Shown here piece by piece: positions 59,904 through 64,000 of a stretch of 64,000 bases of DNA. Where the stretch lies: contig JBILHQ010000001.1 in assembly GCA_044350415.1 (NCBI GenBank), positions 26,907 through 90,906 on the forward strand, in the 5' to 3' direction. The translations under genes and the position numbers were made by a program. The notes below the pieces were generated by a model. The model ran no database searches. It worked only from the letters and a program-made list of their open reading frames with translations, and was not told the DNA's origin. Each line of letters starts with the position of its first letter. Within the stretch, counting starts at the first letter, position 1. Source of the DNA: M3007 sp044350415. GTDB lineage: Bacteria; Bacteroidota; Bacteroidia; Chitinophagales; Saprospiraceae.

Positions 59904-61043
59904 TTATTCAAGCAACAAATCAGCACCCTCCTGCCCCACCAGCGACCCAATCGCCACCCCCATACCACTCATCCGTACAGCCACCGCTACATTGTTCGAA
60001 ACCCGTTCGATAATGGGCTTTTTGACTGGGCCAAGCCCCAGAATGCCTGTCCACCAGGTATCTACTTCCACCTGTTGACCTGGTGCAATAACCTGGTGCA
60101 ATAAGTCCAGTAACGCCGTCCTTATTTTTTCATTGGGGGCAAATTGATCGGTGCGCTCGGTCTCCGGGTCCAGGTTCCGTCCACCACCCAATAAAATACG
60201 CCCATCAATATTTCGGAAATAAAAATAACCGCGGTCATAGTGAAAACAACCCTCCACCTTCAATCCGGCAACCGGATGTGTAATAAGGACCTGGTTACGG
60301 GCCGGTATTACCGCAATATCCGGAAACAACTGTCGGGCAAAGCCATTGGAACACACCAGCACGCGATCAGTATGAATAGGCCATCCGGCAGATGTTTCGA
60401 GCACTACACCGTTACCGGAATCGTGTATTTTATCGATATGGATACCATTAAGTACGGTGATGCCTTTTTCAGCAGCCATACGGAGCAGTGTTTGCATCAT
60501 TTTACCGGTATGAATTTGGCCTTCTGCCTGATTAATAAGCAAGTGTTTTACGCCACGAAAACCAAATTGTGGTAATCGCTCATCGGCTACTTTGTATACC
60601 TCACGGTGGCCGGTAATGTCCCCAGCCATACGATTAAATGTTTCCAAATGCTCCAGACAATGCTCATAAACCGGCGTATCAGCGGCTGTAAACATTTCAT
60701 AACCACCATGTTGGTAAAAATCGATCGTTTTGTCGCCAGTCAATTGGCGCAACCGCTCTAATCCTTTCCAGCGGCGCTCCACAGTATGCCACACTTCATC
60801 GGGCGACATGGTTTGCAGGTCGTCTAGTAGTTCCGTCATCGACCCGAAACAGGCAAAGCCGGCATTCCGTGTACTGGCACCAATGGGCATACCACCCCGC
60901 TCGACCACCAGTACATTCCAGTGTGGCCGTTGCGTTTTTAAATGCAGTGCTGCGGTGAGTCCCACGAGTCCGCTGCCCACGACCACAGCATCGACATTTT
61001 TCAAAAAGGATTCCCTTTCCCAATAACTTAATTCGTATCGCAT
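59904..61043 (-). CDS. DAO-family FAD-dependent amine oxidoreductase
   Basis: 379 aa. The FAD site is VDAVVVGSGLVGLTAALHL (about residues 16-34), then VLVVERGGMPIGASTRNAGF with the GASTRNAG loop typical of glycine oxidase, D-amino-acid oxidase and gamma-glutamylputrescine oxidase. The C-terminal part has YFYFRNIDGRILLGGGRNLD and GILGLGPVKKPIIERVSNN, the second half of the FAD pocket. The enzyme oxidises an amine or N-methyl amine to an imine with oxygen or an acceptor. It follows the exonuclease III gene by 6 nt in the same direction. The exact substrate is unknown. Confidence 0.85.
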   Translation of the reverse strand: MRYELSYWERESFLKNVDAVVVGSGLVGLTAALHLKTQRPHWNVLVVERGGMPIGASTRNAGFACFGSMTELLDDLQTMSPDEVWHTVERRWKGLERLRQLTGDKTIDFYQHGGYEMFTAADTPVYEHCLEHLETFNRMAGDITGHREVYKVADERLPQFGFRGVKHLLINQAEGQIHTGKMMQTLLRMAAEKGITVLNGIHIDKIHDSGNGVVLETSAGWPIHTDRVLVCSNGFARQLFPDIAVIPARNQVLITHPVAGLKVEGCFHYDRGYFYFRNIDGRILLGGGRNLDPETERTDQFAPNEKIRTALLDLLHQVIAPGQQVEVDTWWTGILGLGPVKKPIIERVSNNVAVAVRMSGMGVAIGSLVGQEGADLLLE

Positions 61044-61049
61044 GACTGT

Positions 61050-61823
61050 TTACCCGTTCTTAAACTGCGCCCATACCGGACAATGGTCAGAATGTACCAC
61101 ATCGTTCATTTGCCGGGCATCGACCAATCGGTCGGTCATCCCTTCTGAAAGGCATTGATAATCAATACGCCAGCCTTTATTATTGGCACGGGAATTGAAC
61201 CGTGCACTCCACCAGCTGTACGTCACCTCCTTGGGATGAGCATGCCTGTAAGCATCGGTAAAGCCACCATCGGAGAGCCATTTGGACATCCAGGCACGCT
61301 CTTCCGGCAAAAAACCGGACGATTTTTTGTTGCCTTTTGGATCGTGGATATCCTGTTCTGTGTGTGCAATATTAAAATCGCCCAACACAATCAGATTGGG
61401 CCGCTCTTTTTTCAATTCCTGCACCCAATCGAAAAATTCGTCGAGAAATACCATCTTGAATGCTTGCCGTTCATCGCCGGAAGTCCCCGAAGGCAGGTAA
61501 CAGTTCAGCACCGTAAGATCCCCAAAATCAGTGCGAAGAATACGGCCTTCGCGGTCGTACAACTCAATCCCGCAGCCATCGACAATTTTATCTGGTTTTT
61601 TTTTGGAGAAAGTAGCCACACTGGAATAGCCTTTTTTTTCGGCGGAATGCCAGCAGTGATGGTACCCTAACGCTTCAAAAGGGGCCATGTCGACATCTTC
61701 CATTCGGGCTTTCGTTTCCTGAAAACAAATGATATCCGGATTTTCCTGTTCAATCCAGGATACCAAACCTTTTTTGATAGCAGCGCGAATGCCATTGACA
61801 TTATAAGAGATAATATTGATCAT
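61050..61823 (-). CDS. xth: Exodeoxyribonuclease III
   Basis: 257 aa, full length. The AP-endonuclease fold is clear: ISYNVNGIRAAIKKGLVSWI, DIICFQETKARMEDVD with the metal Glu, TVLNCYLPSGTSG, NLIVLGDFNIAHTEQDIHDP with the catalytic Asp and Asn, TYSWWSARFNSRANNKGWRI and the terminal SDHCPVWAQF with Asp-His. It repairs abasic sites and 3' blocked ends. The gene lies between the TPR membrane protein gene (42 nt upstream) and the oxidoreductase gene (6 nt downstream) in one direction, and together with TadA they may form one transcript. Confidence 0.95.
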   Translation of the reverse strand: MINIISYNVNGIRAAIKKGLVSWIEQENPDIICFQETKARMEDVDMAPFEALGYHHCWHSAEKKGYSSVATFSKKKPDKIVDGCGIELYDREGRILRTDFGDLTVLNCYLPSGTSGDERQAFKMVFLDEFFDWVQELKKERPNLIVLGDFNIAHTEQDIHDPKGNKKSSGFLPEERAWMSKWLSDGGFTDAYRHAHPKEVTYSWWSARFNSRANNKGWRIDYQCLSEGMTDRLVDARQMNDVVHSDHCPVWAQFKNG

Positions 61824-61865
61824 AGACTTGTAACTTGTGGTAATGAGTTAATGATGACAGCCCCC

Positions 61866-62405
61866 TTATATACGTTGCAACAAGGATTGTGCCTGTGCGT
61901 ATCTGGGATTTTGGAACGTAATATCCAGCAGAATTTCCCTGCACCCTTTCCTGTCGTGCCGGCGAAGGCGACTCAGGGCGGTGTACCACATTGCTTCCTC
62001 CTTTAATTTATTTTGAGGACTAATCAATGGCAAAAATAACGCTTCAGCCTCCTTCATTTGGTTCAATTCGAGCAAACAAATTCCTTGAAACAATTGTACT
62101 TCACCTTTGTATAATTGCGCCGTATCCCCCGCAAATTGCACCAATGCCTTGGTGTATTTTTTTTGGTTAAACAACAAGGATGCTGCTGCGAGCTCCTGGT
62201 AAACAGCATCCCCGGGCGGCACAAACGCAGCCTCTGGTAGTTTCCGGTAACGGGCATACAACCGTTCATCCATCTGCGGGCGCAACATCCAAACGGTTCC
62301 CGCAATTACCAGTATTACTCCCACTCCTGCAAGTATCCAGGCCCACCATGGCACTGACCATCGGGGCATAAAAGGCTCTTCCAGAAAAGGATCGATATCT
62401 TTCAT
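61866..62405 (-). CDS. Single-span membrane protein with TPR-like repeats
   Basis: 179 aa. One membrane span at about 18-42 (VPWWAWILAGVGVILVIAGT) leaves a short cytoplasmic start and a helical periplasmic or cytoplasmic domain. The latter has TPR-like helices: AAASLLFNQKKYTKALVQFA, LFQGICLLELNQMKEAEALF and AMWYTALSRLRRHDRKGCRE. It is a protein-protein interaction scaffold; no partner can be named. Its ATG overlaps the tadA stop by 4 nt, so it is translationally coupled to tadA. Confidence 0.7.
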   Translation of the reverse strand: MKDIDPFLEEPFMPRWSVPWWAWILAGVGVILVIAGTVWMLRPQMDERLYARYRKLPEAAFVPPGDAVYQELAAASLLFNQKKYTKALVQFAGDTAQLYKGEVQLFQGICLLELNQMKEAEALFLPLISPQNKLKEEAMWYTALSRLRRHDRKGCREILLDITFQNPRYAQAQSLLQRI

Positions 62406-62848
62406 CGCTTGGATTTAAAAAATACTTTCAGTAATTCAGCACATTCCTGTTCCATTATTCCCATTTCTAAACGCGTTTTAGGATGGAGCAGATCTTTCCC
62501 TCCGTACAACATAAAGCCGCGTTTTTCGTCAGTGGCACCATAAACAATCCGCCCGAACTGTGCCCAGGCAAGTGCGCCGGCACACATAACGCAAGGTTCC
62601 AAGGTAACAAAAAGCGTACAATCGGTCAAGTATTTGCTACCCAGATAATTGGATGCCGAAGTAAGTGCCAGCATCTCTGCATGCGCCGTGACATCCGTCA
62701 GTTGCTCTGTCTGATTGTGCCCGCGGGCAATAATACGATTGTCACATACCACCACTGCGCCCACCGGGACTTCACCCAGATCAAACGCTTTTTGCGCCTC
62801 CGCCAATGCCTGTTGCATAAAATAAGGATCCGAATGTACTGTAAGCAT
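62402..62848 (-). CDS. tadA: tRNA-specific adenosine deaminase TadA
   Basis: 148 aa from ATG at 62848; upstream in-frame starts (62911, 62890) would pass through a promoter box. The zinc deaminase motifs are intact: TAHAEMLAL (H-A-E) and LEPCVMCAGALAWA (P-C-x-x-C), with the substrate loop FGRIVYGATDEKRGF. GEVPVGAVVVCDNRIIARGH precedes the zinc site, as in TadA/nucleoside deaminases. It converts A34 to inosine in tRNA-Arg; guanine or other nucleoside deamination is less likely given the length and loop. It is the first gene of the leftward group, with TTCCTTTG-CAGT-ATG at the start. Confidence 0.9.
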   Translation of the reverse strand: MLTVHSDPYFMQQALAEAQKAFDLGEVPVGAVVVCDNRIIARGHNQTEQLTDVTAHAEMLALTSASNYLGSKYLTDCTLFVTLEPCVMCAGALAWAQFGRIVYGATDEKRGFMLYGGKDLLHPKTRLEMGIMEQECAELLKVFFKSKR

Positions 62849-62852
62849 ACTG

Positions 62853-62860
62853 CAAAGGAA
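62853..62860 (-). promoter_or_regulatory. TTCCTTTG promoter-like box 4 nt before tadA
   Basis: The minus strand reads TTCCTTTG-CAGT-ATG: one mismatch to TAnnTTTG with the 4-nt spacing seen elsewhere. It supports the ATG at 62848 as the start. Confidence 0.4.
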
Positions 62861-62900
62861 ACAAGATTTTTTATACCTTCGGCGAATCATGTTTTTTTCG

Positions 62901-62908
62901 GAACTTTG
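62901..62908 (+). promoter_or_regulatory. GAACTTTG promoter-like box for the TPR protein gene
   Basis: GAACTTTG followed by CACCA and the GTG at 62914. It fits the TTTG half of the -7 box but not its TA; it is proposed from position only. Confidence 0.3.
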
Positions 62909-62913
62909 CACCA

Positions 62914-64000
62914 GTGTTTTTAAAACAACTCTATAGTATCGCCCCCCGGCACTTTCGCCTTATCTGCTGGCTGCTGCTGCTCGCCAGCCCGGTAGTGACT
63001 TGGGCGCAACCCAGCGACGACGATGATATCAACCTTTCCCTGATTGATGATTTGCTCGACCGCGCCCGGTATACAGATTCAGATGCAGAGAAGGAACAAC
63101 TAGCCAATCGAAGTTTGCTGATGGCAAAAAGCGCCCGTTACGAAAGCGGTATGTTGCGCTCCTACCTCATCCTTGGAGAAGTCAGTGCGCGCAGCGGCCG
63201 GAGCGAAAAATCACTACGGCATTATCTGGAAGCAGAAGATCTGGCTATCAGCAGTAAAAATCTGGTGGCCTTGCCTGGTATTTATCAGGCAATGGGTGAT
63301 TTGTTTTTTTCCCAAAAACTATATATCCACGCCTCCAAATATTACGAACTTTCCCTTTCTCGTGCCCCTAATAATGAATATACAATTGAAAAGGCGGCCG
63401 ATGCGGCATTATACAGCATGCGGTACGACAGCGCCGAAATGTATTATAAAGTTCTGATCACCAAATTCAGAGACGAAAGAAACAATCCTCATCTGGTCCA
63501 GATTTACCAGAAACTGGCAGCTGCGTTTTTTGAAAGTGGTAACTACGGAAAATCGTTATTGTATTATTTGCGGATCGAAGATATTGTTTCCCGCTTTGGT
63601 GAGCCTTTCGAAAAAGGCCGGTTGTATAACAATTTAGGCAAGGTATATGCCACTCTCGGCGACTTTCAAAAATCTATTGACTACTTTGCAAAAACGGAAG
63701 TGCAATGCCAATTTGCCGCAGAGGCCGGCCATGCCTGCGAAACGCCCGAGGTATTGTACATCAATATGGGAATTGCGCTGCATAATATTCACCGCACCAA
63801 AGATGGCCTTGAATACCTTTTTAAAGCCCAGGCTATTCTCCTCCAACGCAACGATATGATCGGCCTGTCAAGTCTGGAACACATCATAGCCACCGTATAT
63901 TCCAGTGCTAAAGACCATTATAATGCGCTCTCGCACAACGATGCCGCGATAAAATATGCCAAAAGCACCCAACAAAATGATGTTTTAAAACGCGCTTACA
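62914..64000 (+). CDS. Secreted tetratricopeptide-repeat protein (partial, 3' end outside window)
   Basis: Open from GTG at 62914 to the window edge, 362 codons. I chose GTG because the signal peptide then begins correctly (MFLKQLYSIAPRHFRLICWL, then LLLASPVVTWAQ); ATG at 62889 is in another frame and ends early. The mature part is an array of TPRs: YLILGEVSARSGRSEKSLRH, YQAMGDLFFSQKLYIHASKY, AAAFFESGNYGKSLLYYLRI, YNNLGKVYATLGDFQKSIDY and INMGIALHNIHRTKDGLEYL. In Bacteroidota such exported TPR arrays often continue into a membrane span and a histidine kinase or LuxR-type output domain; whether that is so lies outside the window. It is divergent from tadA with a 65-nt gap. Confidence 0.8.
   Translation, partial: MFLKQLYSIAPRHFRLICWLLLLASPVVTWAQPSDDDDINLSLIDDLLDRARYTDSDAEKEQLANRSLLMAKSARYESGMLRSYLILGEVSARSGRSEKSLRHYLEAEDLAISSKNLVALPGIYQAMGDLFFSQKLYIHASKYYELSLSRAPNNEYTIEKAADAALYSMRYDSAEMYYKVLITKFRDERNNPHLVQIYQKLAAAFFESGNYGKSLLYYLRIEDIVSRFGEPFEKGRLYNNLGKVYATLGDFQKSIDYFAKTEVQCQFAAEAGHACETPEVLYINMGIALHNIHRTKDGLEYLFKAQAILLQRNDMIGLSSLEHIIATVYSSAKDHYNALSHNDAAIKYAKSTQQNDVLKRAY

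Noticed and set aside
62889..62937. ATG 62889 as start of the right-edge TPR gene
   Set aside because: That frame meets TAG at about 62933; GTG 62914 gives a proper signal peptide and an open frame.

Overview
The window reads as chromosomal DNA of a Bacteroidota bacterium, most likely a Saprospiria/Chitinophagia-type gliding or filamentous heterotroph. Supporting evidence is type IX secretion (T9SS) C-terminal sorting domains on five or more very large secreted proteins, a T9SS plug protein, SprB and HYR repeats, a SusC/SusD pair, TAnnTTTG promoters in place of sigma70 boxes, and mid-40s GC. I saw no tRNA, rRNA, CRISPR array or intact mobile element.

Layout: 1-5 kb holds housekeeping and solo enzymes (partial GNAT acetyltransferase, polysaccharide deacetylase, lytic transglycosylase, endonuclease V-like protein, a decayed DUF5615 toxin, a GMC oxidoreductase). 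5.3-16.3 kb holds a 1535-aa SprB/HYR adhesin, a T9SS M1 aminopeptidase, a DUF6340-like lipoprotein and an Mfd that lacks its whole UvrB-like N-terminal module. 16.5-23.6 kb is a forward block: a YtrA-type GntR/ABC operon with a visible promoter-operator, a C39-peptidase ABC exporter, MutY and an esterase. 23.7-27.5 kb holds the T9SS plug protein, an EEP-family nuclease/phosphatase, a TapB/DUF3108-like protein and a phosphoribosyltransferase. 27.5-28.3 kb is a graveyard: a tfoX fragment joined to an IS256 transposase fragment, then 75-77-bp tandem repeats.

28.3-43.4 kb is a polysaccharide utilisation locus on the minus strand: two GH144 (Glycoamylase, PF10091) proteins, one fused to a CE1-like esterase and made as a lipoprotein, the other carrying a T9SS signal; a 1057-aa T9SS protein with six repeated putative carbohydrate-binding modules; a GH3 beta-glucosidase; SusC and SusD. 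GH144 plus GH3 points to beta-1,2-glucan as substrate. A frameshifted Uma2 gene sits inside it on the other strand.

43.9-64 kb: a GH18 protein, an 1797-aa reprolysin-like protease with a P-domain and SprB repeats, a CBS protein, a flavin reductase-like protein, a TMTC-like membrane TPR protein, a BatA/B-type VWA protein, a ThuA/PQQ-dehydrogenase/cytochrome c/CBM6 multidomain lipoprotein, a DAO-family oxidoreductase, exonuclease III, a TPR membrane protein, TadA, and the start of a secreted TPR protein.

Two features run through the whole window. First, long intergenic hairpins built from short phrase-like repeats (for example GTCCCAGGTCCGTAG or ATCGAACACCGAATATCG) sit mostly at gene ends, often with the TAG stop codon as the first bases of the stem; two arm families share a core ending CCCCAAGC. 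Second, several genes (mfd, PCAT, BatB-like, tadA) carry a TAnnTTTG-like box exactly 4 nt before the start codon, which predicts leaderless mRNAs.
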